The notes under the pieces: generated by a model | The model's input: only the letters and a program-made list of their open reading frames with translations | What the model was told of the DNA's origin: nothing | Database searches by the model: none | In this document: positions 10,245-18,550 of the stretch, in pieces | Position numbering within the stretch: the first letter of the stretch is position 1 | Layout: every line of letters begins with the position of its first letter | Position numbers and translations under genes: made by a program | NCBI GenBank assembly: GCA_017853275.1 | Contig: JAFMJV010000002.1 | Location: 100,888-144,790 of the forward strand | DNA: 43,903 bases | Direction: 5' to 3' | DNA from: Chloroflexota bacterium | GTDB taxonomy: Bacteria; Chloroflexota; Limnocylindria; Limnocylindrales; CSP1-4

Positions 10245-11447
10245 ATGCCCGAACCCCTCCCCCTCCACTCCGCCGAGCTCCTCGCCGTGGGCGCCGAGCT
10301 CCTCGTGGGCGAGACCCGCGACACGAACTCCGGTGACCTCGCCGGTGAGCTCACCGCCCTGGGCGTGGAGGTCCTCCGCCTCGGGGCGCTCCCCGACCGC
10401 CTGGATGTCGTCTCCGGCGCCCTGCGCGATGCGCTCACCCGAGCCGAGCTCGTCATCACGACCGGAGGCCTGGGCCCGACACCGGACGACCTGACCCGCG
10501 AGGCGATCGCCGCGGTCTGCTCCGAGACGCCCGCCGTGGACCCCGAGCTCGAGCGCTGGCTGCGCGACCTCTTCGCGCGCCGGGGGATCCGGTTCGCGGA
10601 GCTGAACCTGAAGCAGGCGTGGCTCATCCCCAGCGCGTCTGCGCTCCCGAACGCGAACGGGACCGCGCCCGGCTGGTGGGTGGACCGCCCGGACGGACGG
10701 GTGGTCATCGCGCTCCCCGGCCCGCCCCGGGAGCTGAAGGCGATGTGGCGGGATGCGGTCCTCCCCCGCCTGCAGGCCCGCGGGCTCGGAGCCGACCGGG
10801 CGGCCGAGACGCTCCGCCTCACCGGGATCGGTGAATCGCTGATCGCGGAGCTGATCGGCGAGGAGGTCCTCCGGCGGCGGAACCCCGAGGTCGCCACCTA
10901 CGCCCGGGTCGATGCCGTGGATGTGCGCGTGAGCGCGACCGGTGATGGCACAACGAGCGCACGCGAGCTCGTGGACGGCGCGGTCGCCACCCTCCTCCCG
11001 GTCCTCGGCAGCTACGTCTTTGCCCGCGGAGACGAAGGCTGGCCGGAGGCGATCGGCCGGCGGGTCCGCGGCCGGACGGTCGCGATCGCCGAGGTCGGCA
11101 CGGCCGGCCAGCTCGCGGGGATCCTCGGGCGGATGCCGTGGCTTCACGAAGCGCGCGTCCTGGGCGCCCGCACGCCCGCGGCACGCGCCCATGGGACGGC
11201 GCGCGCCTGGGCGGAGGCGATCCGCGCGGAGGCCGGCACGGACGTGGGCCTCGCGCTCATCGCCCGGCCCCGGAAGGGGGACCTCGCGGTCACCGTGGCG
11301 GTCGCGGACGGGACGCGCACGACCCAGCTGCGCACCCTCGCCTTCCTCGCCGGCGAGCAGGGCCGGCGGCGTGCGGCGAACGCGGCGTGCGCCGAGCTCT
11401 GGGCGCGCCTCGGCGATGGCACGAGGACGCGCCGGCGGCGCGCCTGA
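10245..11447 (+). CDS. cinA: CinA-family protein (ADP-ribose pyrophosphatase / degenerate NMN deamidase)
   Basis: CinA proteins combine an N-terminal MoCF-type (COG1058) pyrophosphatase domain with a C-terminal nicotinamide-mononucleotide amidase (PncC) domain. The N-terminal half is well kept: VGAELLVGETRDTNS (about 15-29), TTGGLGPTPDD (72-82), NGTAPG and ALPGPPRELKAM. The C-terminal domain appears worn. Where PncC has the catalytic serine in an AESCTGG motif, this protein has AEVGTAG (about 283-289), and the following SSAYF..GG..YS block is missing. I therefore expect only the first activity. The length of 400 residues is normal. It diverges from groL and converges on the ABC genes, with a hairpin between. 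The ATG at 10245 fits a leaderless transcript. Confidence 0.85.
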   Translation: MPEPLPLHSAELLAVGAELLVGETRDTNSGDLAGELTALGVEVLRLGALPDRLDVVSGALRDALTRAELVITTGGLGPTPDDLTREAIAAVCSETPAVDPELERWLRDLFARRGIRFAELNLKQAWLIPSASALPNANGTAPGWWVDRPDGRVVIALPGPPRELKAMWRDAVLPRLQARGLGADRAAETLRLTGIGESLIAELIGEEVLRRRNPEVATYARVDAVDVRVSATGDGTTSARELVDGAVATLLPVLGSYVFARGDEGWPEAIGRRVRGRTVAIAEVGTAGQLAGILGRMPWLHEARVLGARTPAARAHGTARAWAEAIRAEAGTDVGLALIARPRKGDLAVTVAVADGTRTTQLRTLAFLAGEQGRRRAANAACAELWARLGDGTRTRRRRA

Positions 11448-11480
11448 CCTTCCGCCCGGGACGAGGCCCGGGAACGACGG

Positions 11481-11506
11481 AGCCCCGCGGCGGGATCCGC
11501 GGGGCT
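11481..11506. terminator. GC hairpin between cinA and ABC permease gene
   Basis: AGCCCCGCGG (11481-11490), loop CGGGAT, CCGCGGGGCT (11497-11506): a perfect 10-bp stem at a convergent boundary, with no T-tract. It likely ends transcription of cinA and possibly of the opposing operon. Confidence 0.65.
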
Positions 11507-11537
11507 CGGGGCCGGTCCGATCGCGAGGGATGCCGCG

Positions 11538-12551
11538 CTAGGCGCGGACCTCCTGGCGCATGAAGGTCACATAGGCGGCCGCGAAGCAGAGGCTCGTGAG
11601 GGCGATCAGCCCCACCACCTGCGGCCAGATGATGAGGAGGCTCTGCCCGATCGGCAGCACCGTCGCGAGCGAGCGGTTCGTGGACCGGAGCTGGAGGATC
11701 CCCTGGATATCCACCGTCTGGACCCGCGGGTCCAGGAGGACCTGGCCGATCTCCGCGAAGAGCCGGTTGGGGGTCGCCCGATGGAGCGTCTGGACCACCT
11801 CCGCGCGCCGGATCTGCTCCGCCACGCTCGCCCCCTGCCCTGCTGGGGCGAGGAAGCCCCCGATCGCATCGATCACCGTCCCCCCGAAGAAGGTGAGGAT
11901 GAGCCAGACCGCGAGGACCGCGAAGAAGGCGGTCCCGGAGTTCCGGAAGACGACCGAGGCGAGGGTCGCAAGCGCCAGCCAGAAGCCGACGTAGACGACG
12001 GTGAGGACGTACCAGGCGAAGAGCCGGAGGATGTCGTCCGGGGCCGGGACGAGCCCGAGCCGGATGATCCCGATCGCCGAGATGAAGAGGATGACGACGC
12101 CGAGGATGAGCGCGATGACGGCGAGCCCGGCGACGAACTTGCCGTTGATCACGTCATCCCGGTGGATCGGCTGGGAGAGGAGCCGGGGCAGCGTGCCGTC
12201 CGCGCGCTCCGCGTTGATGGAGCTGAAGCCGAAGGCGATCCCCATGAGCGGCCCCACGAAGCCGACGAGCTGGACGAAGGGGGGCAGCGACTGGCTGAGC
12301 GAGGTGGGCGGGTTGAGCGTGAACAGGTAGAGGAAGATCCCGCGCGCCCCGCTCACCTGCGCGGCGGCATCGCGGATGCTCCCGGAGACGGTGTAGATCG
12401 CCCCCACCCCGAGCGCGCCGAGCATGATGAGGAGGAGGAGGAACCGGATGCTGACCACGTGATCGGTCAGCTCCTTGCCGGCGACGACCCGCCAGCCGGC
12501 CGGGATCCGCCCCGTCTCCGGCAGGCCGGCGGCCGGGGTCTGCGCGCTCAT
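11538..12551 (-). CDS. ABC-2 type transporter permease
   Basis: Integral membrane subunit of an ABC exporter, COG1277-like (NosY/multi-copper maturation type). An N-terminal amphipathic region leads to a first membrane segment (IRFLLLLIMLGALGVGAI), followed by a large extracytoplasmic loop of about 60 residues. The cytoplasmic ERADGTLPRLLSQPIHRDDVI motif comes next; it is characteristic of ABC-2 permeases and contacts the ATPase. Then come a membrane cluster, a second large outside region (about 225-300) and a final helix. The length is 337. It is the last gene of the NEW3-ATPase-permease operon, overlapping the ATPase stop by ATGA. The substrate cannot be read from the sequence. Confidence 0.88.
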   Translation of the reverse strand: MSAQTPAAGLPETGRIPAGWRVVAGKELTDHVVSIRFLLLLIMLGALGVGAIYTVSGSIRDAAAQVSGARGIFLYLFTLNPPTSLSQSLPPFVQLVGFVGPLMGIAFGFSSINAERADGTLPRLLSQPIHRDDVINGKFVAGLAVIALILGVVILFISAIGIIRLGLVPAPDDILRLFAWYVLTVVYVGFWLALATLASVVFRNSGTAFFAVLAVWLILTFFGGTVIDAIGGFLAPAGQGASVAEQIRRAEVVQTLHRATPNRLFAEIGQVLLDPRVQTVDIQGILQLRSTNRSLATVLPIGQSLLIIWPQVVGLIALTSLCFAAAYVTFMRQEVRA

Positions 12552-13528
12552 GCCGCCTCCTCCGTGCCGGACGCGGCGGCGCTCGCCGCGAAGTAGCGCT
12601 GGTAGATCTCGTCCAGCTCCATCCCCCGGTCGCGGACGAGCCAGGGGACGATCCCCGCCCCGAGGAGGGCGGAGAGGGCCGTGGCGCGGGCCTCGGGGGC
12701 GAGCGTCACGACGAGGAGCCGGTGGTCCTGGGGATCGCGATCCACGGAGGCGACCCCGGGGACCGCAGCCACGATCGGGACGGCGACCGAGGGGTCACCC
12801 TCGAGGCCGATCTCGACCACCACGTTCGCGCCGCGCTGCTGGCGGGCCGCCAGCTCCGCCACGGTCCCCATCGCCACCACGTCCCCGGAGACGAAGATCG
12901 CGATCCGGTCGCAGACCTGCTGGACCTGGTGGAGGAGGTGGCTGGAGAGGAGGACGGAGACGCCCTGGTCGTGGGCGAGCGACCGGACGAGGTCGAGGAC
13001 CTCCACGACGCCGACCGGGTCGATCGAGGTCGTGGGCTCGTCCAGGATGATCACGGACGGCGACTTCACGAGCGCGTCCGCGAGGCCGAGCCGCTGGCGC
13101 ATCCCGCGCGAATAAGCCTCCACCGGCCGCTCGCCCGCATCCGCGAGGCCCACGGTCCGGAGGAGGTCCGCGATCCGCGCGTCCGCGACCTTCTCCGGGA
13201 TCCCGTTGAGGCGCGCGGTGTAGCGCAGGTTCTCGCGTGCGGAGAGCGAGCCGTAGAAGCCCACGTTGTCCGGCAGGTAGCCCACGTGGCGCTTCACCTT
13301 CAGCGGGTTGCGCGCCGGATCGAGGCCGAGGACCTCCGCGGTCCCGCCCGTCGGCTCGGTGAGCCCGAGGAGCATGAGGATCGTCGTGGTCTTGCCCGCC
13401 CCGTTCGGACCGAGGAGCCCGAAGACCTCACCGCGCCGGACCTCGAGATCGAGGCTGCGGACGGCGACATGTCCCGGGTAGACCTTCGAGAGCCCGACCG
13501 TGCGGATGACCACCGCATCGGCGGTCAC
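12548..13528 (-). CDS. ABC transporter ATP-binding protein (ABC-2 exporter)
   Basis: Energy-coupling subunit of the exporter with the neighbouring permease. It has Walker A GPNGAGKTT, the Q-loop region VGYLPDNVGFY, the signature YSRGMRQRL (the usual DrrA/CcmA-like variant of LSGGQ), Walker B VIILDEPTTSIDP and an H-switch SSHLL. A C-terminal extension of about 90 residues follows the nucleotide-binding core. The start chosen is GTG at 13528, two bases after the stop of the NEW3 gene and preceded by GGGAGG. An upstream start would give an implausible Arg/Pro-rich N-terminus. Length is 326. Confidence 0.92.
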   Translation of the reverse strand: MTADAVVIRTVGLSKVYPGHVAVRSLDLEVRRGEVFGLLGPNGAGKTTTILMLLGLTEPTGGTAEVLGLDPARNPLKVKRHVGYLPDNVGFYGSLSARENLRYTARLNGIPEKVADARIADLLRTVGLADAGERPVEAYSRGMRQRLGLADALVKSPSVIILDEPTTSIDPVGVVEVLDLVRSLAHDQGVSVLLSSHLLHQVQQVCDRIAIFVSGDVVAMGTVAELAARQQRGANVVVEIGLEGDPSVAVPIVAAVPGVASVDRDPQDHRLLVVTLAPEARATALSALLGAGIVPWLVRDRGMELDEIYQRYFAASAAASGTEEAA

Positions 13529-13530
13529 GA

Positions 13531-14718
13531 TCAGCGCCTCCCGAAGCGGCGGAAGACGAGCGCGAGACCGGCGAGGACGAGGACGATCAGGCCGATCCCG
13601 ATGAAGCCCCACGTCTGCGAGGTCTCCACCGTGGTCCGGACCTGGATGCTCTCGTCCACCTGGGCCGTGCGCGCCCGCATCGTGATCACGTAGTCGCCGG
13701 CGACCGCGTTCGCGGCCGGGGTGATCGTGACCGGGACGGTGACGCTCTGGCCCACGGGGATCTCCGCGACGGTCTCCGTCTCGAAGGCGATCGTCCAGCC
13801 GCTCGGCGGCGTGGCCGAGAGGGCGACCTCCGTGAGCGGCGCCGTGCCGGTGTTCGTGACGAGGACGCTGTAGGTCTGCGACGAGCCGGCCGTCACCGAG
13901 GTGTTCAGCCGTCCGTCCGCGCCGCCGAGCGTGGCCGCGTAGCTCCCGGTCAGCTCCACGAGGAGGTCCGCGGACCCCTGGCGGCCGTCCCCGGCGTCCG
14001 CGATGACGCGGACCGGGTACTGCCCCGCCGCCGCGAAGCGCGCCGGGGTGACGGTGACGCGGACGTTCTGGCTCTCGCCGGCGCCGACGATCGCGGTCGC
14101 CGCCTGCTCCTGGCCCGTGGGCCGGACCTGGACATCCCAGCCCTCCGCGCCCGCGCCGGAGAGCCCGAAGGTGAGCTCCTGCGAGGTGTCGTTGGAGAGG
14201 CGCAGGGTGAACTGGAAGGTGGCCGTCGAATCGCCGCGCAGCGCCGGGAAGTCCGTGGTCAGCGCCACGGAGCCCGCGGAGCTGTCCGAGACGAGGAGGT
14301 CCACGGCGAGCTCGGCGCTTCCGGAGGCCGCGGTCGCCCCGAGGACGACGGTGTACGAGCCGGCGGCGGCTCCGTCCGGAACGTCCACCCGCAGCTCCAG
14401 CTCCGGCGCCTCGGCGGCGCCGGTGAAGACGGAGCCCACGATCGAGCCGCCGCCGCGGATCGTGGTCCGGAAGCCCTCCGGGGCCGAGGAGATGGCAAGG
14501 TCCACGCGCTCGGCGACCGGGGAGAGGACGCTCAGGGGGAAGGTCGCCTCGCCGCCCGGATCGACCTCGATCGAGGGGTACGTCGTGGTCACCACGAGCG
14601 CGCTGACCGGCGCCGGGGCCGGCGACTGCGCCGTGGCGGGCATGGCACCCGTCAGAAGGGAGAGGGCAAGGACGGCGCTCGCGATCGCGCCGATCCGCCG
14701 AGAGGACCGAAGCCGCAT
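13531..14718 (-). CDS. Secreted, membrane-anchored NEW3-domain protein
   Basis: Begins with a Sec signal peptide (basic MRLRSSRR, hydrophobic core, cleavage near ATAQS, about residue 31). Repeated Ig-like beta domains follow, with phrases typical of COG1470/NEW3 proteins: VDPGGEATFPLSV, VTNTGTAPLTEV, GWTIAFE, PVGQSVTVPVTITP, AVAGDYVI. It ends with one membrane helix (GFIGIGLIVLVLAGLALVF) and a basic FRRFGRR tail. The bulk would sit outside the membrane, anchored at its C-terminus. It is the first gene of the operon, directly before the ABC ATPase, so it probably serves the exporter as an outside partner or receives its substrate. No catalytic residues are evident. Confidence 0.85.
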   Translation of the reverse strand: MRLRSSRRIGAIASAVLALSLLTGAMPATAQSPAPAPVSALVVTTTYPSIEVDPGGEATFPLSVLSPVAERVDLAISSAPEGFRTTIRGGGSIVGSVFTGAAEAPELELRVDVPDGAAAGSYTVVLGATAASGSAELAVDLLVSDSSAGSVALTTDFPALRGDSTATFQFTLRLSNDTSQELTFGLSGAGAEGWDVQVRPTGQEQAATAIVGAGESQNVRVTVTPARFAAAGQYPVRVIADAGDGRQGSADLLVELTGSYAATLGGADGRLNTSVTAGSSQTYSVLVTNTGTAPLTEVALSATPPSGWTIAFETETVAEIPVGQSVTVPVTITPAANAVAGDYVITMRARTAQVDESIQVRTTVETSQTWGFIGIGLIVLVLAGLALVFRRFGRR

Positions 14719-14745
14719 CCTGTGGACCTCACTCTGTCTCTGCTT

Positions 14746-14766
14746 CCGGGTGCGACCGGCACCCGG
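14746..14766 (-). promoter_or_regulatory. Hairpin in the leader of the NEW3 gene or terminator of mrp
   Basis: CCGGGTGC (14746-14753) pairs perfectly with GCACCCGG (14759-14766) around a 5-nt loop. It lies between mrp and the NEW3 gene, both minus strand, downstream of a CAGAAT -10 candidate at 14802-14807. It could be mrp's terminator or a 5' leader hairpin; I cannot decide. Confidence 0.45.
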
Positions 14767-14860
14767 CTCCGGGGGCGCCGCGCTGAGCGCGGACGCCCGC
14801 GATTCTGCCCCAGATCGCGCTGCGCTTCCGGCCCATCCGGTCCGGACGGGCCGGCGGGCG

Positions 14861-15928
14861 TCAGGAGATCGTGAGGACCGGCACCTGCTGGGCTGCGCGG
14901 ACGCTCATCCGCGCCGCCACCCGCCGCGCGAGGTCCCGGAGGACGACCGCGGCCGGTCCCGGCTCGCGCTGGGCGACGGCCGGGATCCCGGCATCGCCGC
15001 CCTGGCGGACCTTGACGTCGATCGGGATGCCCCCGAAGTACTCGAGCTCGTGGCGCTTCGCGAAGGCCTCGCCGCCGCCGCGCCCGAAGATCTCCGTGGC
15101 CTCCCCGCAGTGCGGGCAGACGAAGGCGCTCATGTTCTCCACGATGCCCATCACGGGGACGCTCATCCGGCGGAACATCGCGAGCGCCTTCTCCACGTCC
15201 GCGACCGCCACGTCCTGGGGCGTGGTGACGAGGAGCGCGCCGCCGATCGGGACCGACTGGGCGAGGGTGAGCTGGGCGTCCGAGGTCCCGGGCGGAAGGT
15301 CGATGACGAGGTAGTCGAGCTCACCCCAGTCCACGTCCCGGAGGAACTGCTGGATCGCCCCGCCCACGAGCGGCCCGCGCCAGACGATCGGCTGGCCCTC
15401 GGGGACGAAGAACTGGATCGAGATCACCTTGACGCCGTAGCGCTCGAGCGGGCGGATCTTCCCTTCCGGCGTGGCCGCAGGGGCCCCCTCCACGCCCATC
15501 ATCAGGGGGATGTTCGGCCCGGTGATGTCTGCGTCCAGGAGGCCCACGGAGGCGCCGTCCAGGGCGAGCGCGGTGGCGAGGTTCGCGGAGACCGAGGACT
15601 TGCCCACGCCGCCCTTGCCCGAGGCGACGGCGATGATGTTCTTGACGCCCGGAACGAGCGACTGGGGCTGGCTCGGTGCAGCCCGGCGGACCATCGCACC
15701 CCAGGCGATCGCGACCTCGGCGGCGCCGATCCCGCCGAGCGCGGCACGGACGTCCCGCTCGATCTCGTCCTTCAGGGGACAGGCGGGCGTCGTGAGCTCG
15801 ATCGTGAGGGAGACCGCGGGCCCCTCGATGACGACATCCTTCACCATCTGGAGGGTGACGATGTCGCGGCCGAGCTCGGGCTCCTGGACGTTGCGGAGGG
15901 CATCGAAGATCGCGGTTTCGGTCAGCAT
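14861..15928 (-). CDS. mrp: Mrp/ApbC-family iron-sulfur cluster carrier ATPase
   Basis: P-loop ATPase that holds and transfers [4Fe-4S] clusters to target proteins in the cytoplasm. An N-terminal DUF59/MIP18 domain (about 1-80, with PACPLKDEIE) precedes the deviant Walker A GKGGVGKS (104-111), the switch LLDADITGPN (130-139), the ID-LPPGTSD motif (209-216) and the cluster-binding CPHC (271-274). Length is 355. I place the start at MLTETAIF (15928): TATCAT followed by exactly six bases precedes this ATG, fitting a leaderless transcript. Longer starts give a Gly/Pro/Arg-rich N-terminus and would run towards the potA promoter. It is divergent from the polyamine operon. Confidence 0.93.
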   Translation of the reverse strand: MLTETAIFDALRNVQEPELGRDIVTLQMVKDVVIEGPAVSLTIELTTPACPLKDEIERDVRAALGGIGAAEVAIAWGAMVRRAAPSQPQSLVPGVKNIIAVASGKGGVGKSSVSANLATALALDGASVGLLDADITGPNIPLMMGVEGAPAATPEGKIRPLERYGVKVISIQFFVPEGQPIVWRGPLVGGAIQQFLRDVDWGELDYLVIDLPPGTSDAQLTLAQSVPIGGALLVTTPQDVAVADVEKALAMFRRMSVPVMGIVENMSAFVCPHCGEATEIFGRGGGEAFAKRHELEYFGGIPIDVKVRQGGDAGIPAVAQREPGPAAVVLRDLARRVAARMSVRAAQQVPVLTIS

Positions 15929-15934
15929 GGCCGG

Positions 15935-15940
15935 ATGATA
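15935..15940 (-). promoter_or_regulatory. -10 element of mrp, probably leaderless
   Basis: Minus-strand TATCAT is followed by six bases and the mrp ATG at 15928. The spacing is identical to that at cinA, the alternative uvrD2 start and the metallo-hydrolase at 25934-26572. Confidence 0.5.
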
Positions 15941-15996
15941 GCCGCGCCGGGCCGCGGACCCCGCGGACCGGCCGGGCGCGGAGGGCCGCTCGCCCG

Positions 15997-16025
15997 TTGA
16001 CACCCCGGCCCCCCCTTCCTACAAT
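15997..16025 (+). promoter_or_regulatory. Strong sigma-70 promoter of the polyamine uptake operon
   Basis: TTGACA (15997-16002), a 17-bp spacer and TACAAT (16020-16025): consensus -35, one mismatch in the -10 and ideal spacing. Predicted transcription start is near 16032, leaving a leader of about 80 nt before the TTG start. Confidence 0.85.
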
Positions 16026-16030
16026 CGCGC

Positions 16031-16065
16031 GGCCCCGGAACGGCGTCGCCGTCGCCCCCGGGGCC
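16031..16065 (+). promoter_or_regulatory. 5' leader hairpin of the polyamine operon
   Basis: GGCCCCGG (16031-16038) pairs with CCGGGGCC (16058-16065), and an inner ACGGC/GCCGT stem sits between them. The hairpin begins at the predicted transcript 5' end and stops about 30 nt before the GAGGAG ribosome site. It may stabilise the mRNA or regulate it; it matches no riboswitch class I know. Confidence 0.45.
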
Positions 16066-16111
16066 CGCCCGGCCGGCACGCCGAGGTGTCACTCCGAGGA
16101 GCCGCAGCCCG

Positions 16112-17260
16112 TTGGCACAGGTCGATGTCCGCCTCGTCGACGTGACGAAGACCTACGGTTCCGATGTCCGCGCCGTGGATGGGATCTCCCTCGACGTCCT
16201 TGACGGCGAGTTCTTCTCCCTTCTCGGGCCCTCCGGCTGTGGCAAGACCACGACGCTCCGGATGATCGGTGGCTTCGAGGAGCCCACGAGCGGGCGGATC
16301 GAGCTCCAGGGCGAAGAGGTCACCTGGCTCCCGCCGCATCGGCGGAACGTGAACACCGTCTTCCAGAACTACGCCCTCTTCCCCCACCTCTCGATCCGCG
16401 AGAACGTCGCCTTCGGGCTCCGCCGCCGCAAGGTCGCCGACGCCGAGGTCCGCACCCGGGTGGCGGAGATGCTGGAGCTGGTGGAGCTCTCCGCGCTCGC
16501 GGACCGGAAGCCGGGCCAGATCTCCGGTGGCCAGGCCCAGCGGGTCGCGCTCGCGCGGGCGCTCGTGAACCGGCCGGCTGTCCTCCTCCTCGATGAGCCG
16601 CTCGGCGCCCTCGACCTGCGCCTCCGGAAGCAGATGCAGATCGAGCTCAAGAGGATCCAGGTGGAGGTGGGGATCACCTTCATCTACGTGACCCACGACC
16701 AGGAGGAGGCGATGACGATGAGCGACCGCATCGCCGTCATGAACCATGGCCGCTACGAGCAGCTCGGCGCGCCGGCGGAGATCTACGAGCGGCCGAGCAC
16801 CCGCTTCGTCGCCGGGTTCCTCGGCGCGAGCAACCTCCTCCCGGGCACCGTCGTGGGAGCGGAGGGTGACCACGTCGCCGTGCGCCTCGACCTCGGGCCG
16901 ATCGTCCGTCTCCCCGCGGCAGCGATCGCGGGCCGGTCGCGCGTGGATGTGGGTGTGCGGCCCGAGAAGATCCGCCTCGGGTCGGCCGGCGCCGCGACCC
17001 CGGGCGTGAACGCGATCCCCGGCCACATCCAGGACCTCTCCTACACGGGCGTGAGCACGCAGTACCGCGTCGCCCTCGCGGACGGGCATCTCGTGACCGC
17101 CTACGCGCAGAACATCGCCCGCGCGGACGGGGGTGCGTCCGCGCTCCCCGGTGCCGAGGTCCTCGTGGAGTGGGATCCGGCGGACGCGTTCGCCGTGGAC
17201 CCCCTCCCGGCCGGGACCGAACCGGCCACCGATCCCGTGACGGGGGCGCCGATCGAGTAG
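16112..17260 (+). CDS. potA: Polyamine ABC transporter ATP-binding protein PotA
   Basis: Cytoplasmic ATPase of a spermidine/putrescine importer. Walker A is GPSGCGKT (39-46), the Q-loop region is TVFQNYALFPHLS (about 82-94), the signature is ISGGQ (137-141) and Walker B is LLLDEP (158-163). The D-loop GALD and the H-switch VTHDQEEAMTMSD, typical of the PotA/MalK group, follow. The C-terminal 140 residues form a TOBE-type regulatory domain (RPEKIRL, then YTGVSTQYRV). The start is TTG at 16112 with GAGGAG about 11 bp upstream. The rare start codon may lower translation behind the very strong promoter. It is the first gene of potA-potD-potB-potC. Confidence 0.93.
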   Translation: MAQVDVRLVDVTKTYGSDVRAVDGISLDVLDGEFFSLLGPSGCGKTTTLRMIGGFEEPTSGRIELQGEEVTWLPPHRRNVNTVFQNYALFPHLSIRENVAFGLRRRKVADAEVRTRVAEMLELVELSALADRKPGQISGGQAQRVALARALVNRPAVLLLDEPLGALDLRLRKQMQIELKRIQVEVGITFIYVTHDQEEAMTMSDRIAVMNHGRYEQLGAPAEIYERPSTRFVAGFLGASNLLPGTVVGAEGDHVAVRLDLGPIVRLPAAAIAGRSRVDVGVRPEKIRLGSAGAATPGVNAIPGHIQDLSYTGVSTQYRVALADGHLVTAYAQNIARADGGASALPGAEVLVEWDPADAFAVDPLPAGTEPATDPVTGAPIE

Positions 17261-17324
17261 CGGGCCGTCCTCCCCACCACGACCCTCCCATCTCCTCCCT
17301 CCCCTTCCAGCACAGGAGACCGCG

Positions 17325-18527
17325 ATGACCACCACCTCCCGCTCCATCCCCCAGCTCGGCCGGCGCGCCTTCCTGCGTGCCACCGCCGCCGGCGGCGCCG
17401 CGACCTTCCTCGCCGCCACCCGTCCCGGCACGATCCTCGCCGCCGCCCGGCCGGGCGCTGCCGCGGGCGCCCCGGCCCCGGCCCAGGACGCACCGTCCGG
17501 CTCCTTCCGCATGGCCACCTGGATCGGCTACATCGACGTCTCGGACGAGATGACCTACCCCTCCCTCGACCGCTTCCGGGACGAGACGGGGATCGAGGTC
17601 GACTACCAGGAGGTCGTGGAGGGGAACGAGGAGTTCTTCGCCTCGGACCTGCGCGGCCCGCTCGAGGCCGGCCTGGAGACCGGCTGGGACGTGTGCGTCC
17701 TCACCGACTGGATGGTCCAGCGCCTCTCCGTCCTCGGCTGGCTGGAGTCGATCGACACCTCCGCGATGACGAGCTATCCGGCGAACCTCGAGGACTCCTA
17801 CCGGACCCGCGCCTGGGACCCGGAGAACACGATCGCCGCGCCGTGGCAGTCCGGGATGACCGGGCTCGGCTATGACGCCGCGGTGACCGGCGAGCTCTCG
17901 TCCGTCGGCGAGCTCTTCTCCGACCGCTGGGCGGGCCGCCTCACGTGGCTCTCGGAGCTGAACGAGTCCGCGGGCATGGCGGCGATCTACAACGGGGACG
18001 ATCCGTCCACCCTGGACCAGGCAGGCTTTGATGCCGCCCTCGCCACCCTCACTGCGGCTCTCGATGCCGGGATCCCGCGCCGCATCGCCGGCAACTCCTA
18101 CATCGAGGACATGACGACCGGGGATGTCGTCGTGGCCATGGCCTGGTCGGGCGACGTGCTCGGCCTCCTCGTCCCGGACCAGCGCCCGGACCAGGACTTC
18201 CGCTTCACCCTCCCGGTCGAGGGCGGGATGCTCTTCACGGACAACATGGTCATCCCCAGGGGGGCGCAGAACAAGGCGGCTGCCGAGCGCTTCATCGACT
18301 GGTACTACATCCCCGCGAACGCGGCCCAGGTGGAGGCGTACGTGAACTACGTCTGCCCCGTGAAGGGTGCCGGCGAGGAGATCCGGAAGATCGACCCGGC
18401 GCTCGCCGAGAACGTGCTCATCTTCCCCACCGAGGAGATGCGCGCGCGCAGCTACGACTTCGTGAGCGTGGAGCCGGACGTCCGGGCGGCCTGGGAGGCC
18501 GCCTTCGCCGAGACGATCGGGCTCTAG
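17325..18527 (+). CDS. potD: Polyamine ABC transporter substrate-binding protein PotD (Tat-exported)
   Basis: Extracytoplasmic binding protein for spermidine/putrescine or a related amine. The N-terminus has a twin-arginine signal (GRRAFLRATA, arginines 13-14) followed by an Ala-rich hydrophobic region and an Ala/Pro linker. The protein is therefore exported folded; no lipobox cysteine is obvious. The mature part has the family pattern: NWIGYI-like start (ATWIGYIDVSD), ETGIEVDYQEV, WDVCVLTDWM, a conserved AMAWSGDVLGL segment and DNMVIPRGAQNKAAAERFID. Length is 400. CAGGAGA precedes the ATG. It lies between potA and the permeases, unlike the common potABCD order. Confidence 0.92.
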   Translation: MTTTSRSIPQLGRRAFLRATAAGGAATFLAATRPGTILAAARPGAAAGAPAPAQDAPSGSFRMATWIGYIDVSDEMTYPSLDRFRDETGIEVDYQEVVEGNEEFFASDLRGPLEAGLETGWDVCVLTDWMVQRLSVLGWLESIDTSAMTSYPANLEDSYRTRAWDPENTIAAPWQSGMTGLGYDAAVTGELSSVGELFSDRWAGRLTWLSELNESAGMAAIYNGDDPSTLDQAGFDAALATLTAALDAGIPRRIAGNSYIEDMTTGDVVVAMAWSGDVLGLLVPDQRPDQDFRFTLPVEGGMLFTDNMVIPRGAQNKAAAERFIDWYYIPANAAQVEAYVNYVCPVKGAGEEIRKIDPALAENVLIFPTEEMRARSYDFVSVEPDVRAAWEAAFAETIGL

Positions 18528-18550
18528 GGGACCGGAGGGAGGCGCCGCCG

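Noticed and set aside
14003-16000. Plus-strand open frame of 665 codons opposite the NEW3 and mrp genes.
   Set aside because: It would run through the mrp Walker A and CPHC coding regions in antisense and cross the promoter area; no domain is visible.
16031-16065. The potA leader considered as a known riboswitch.
   Set aside because: The stem does not match any riboswitch consensus I know and is too short to contain one.
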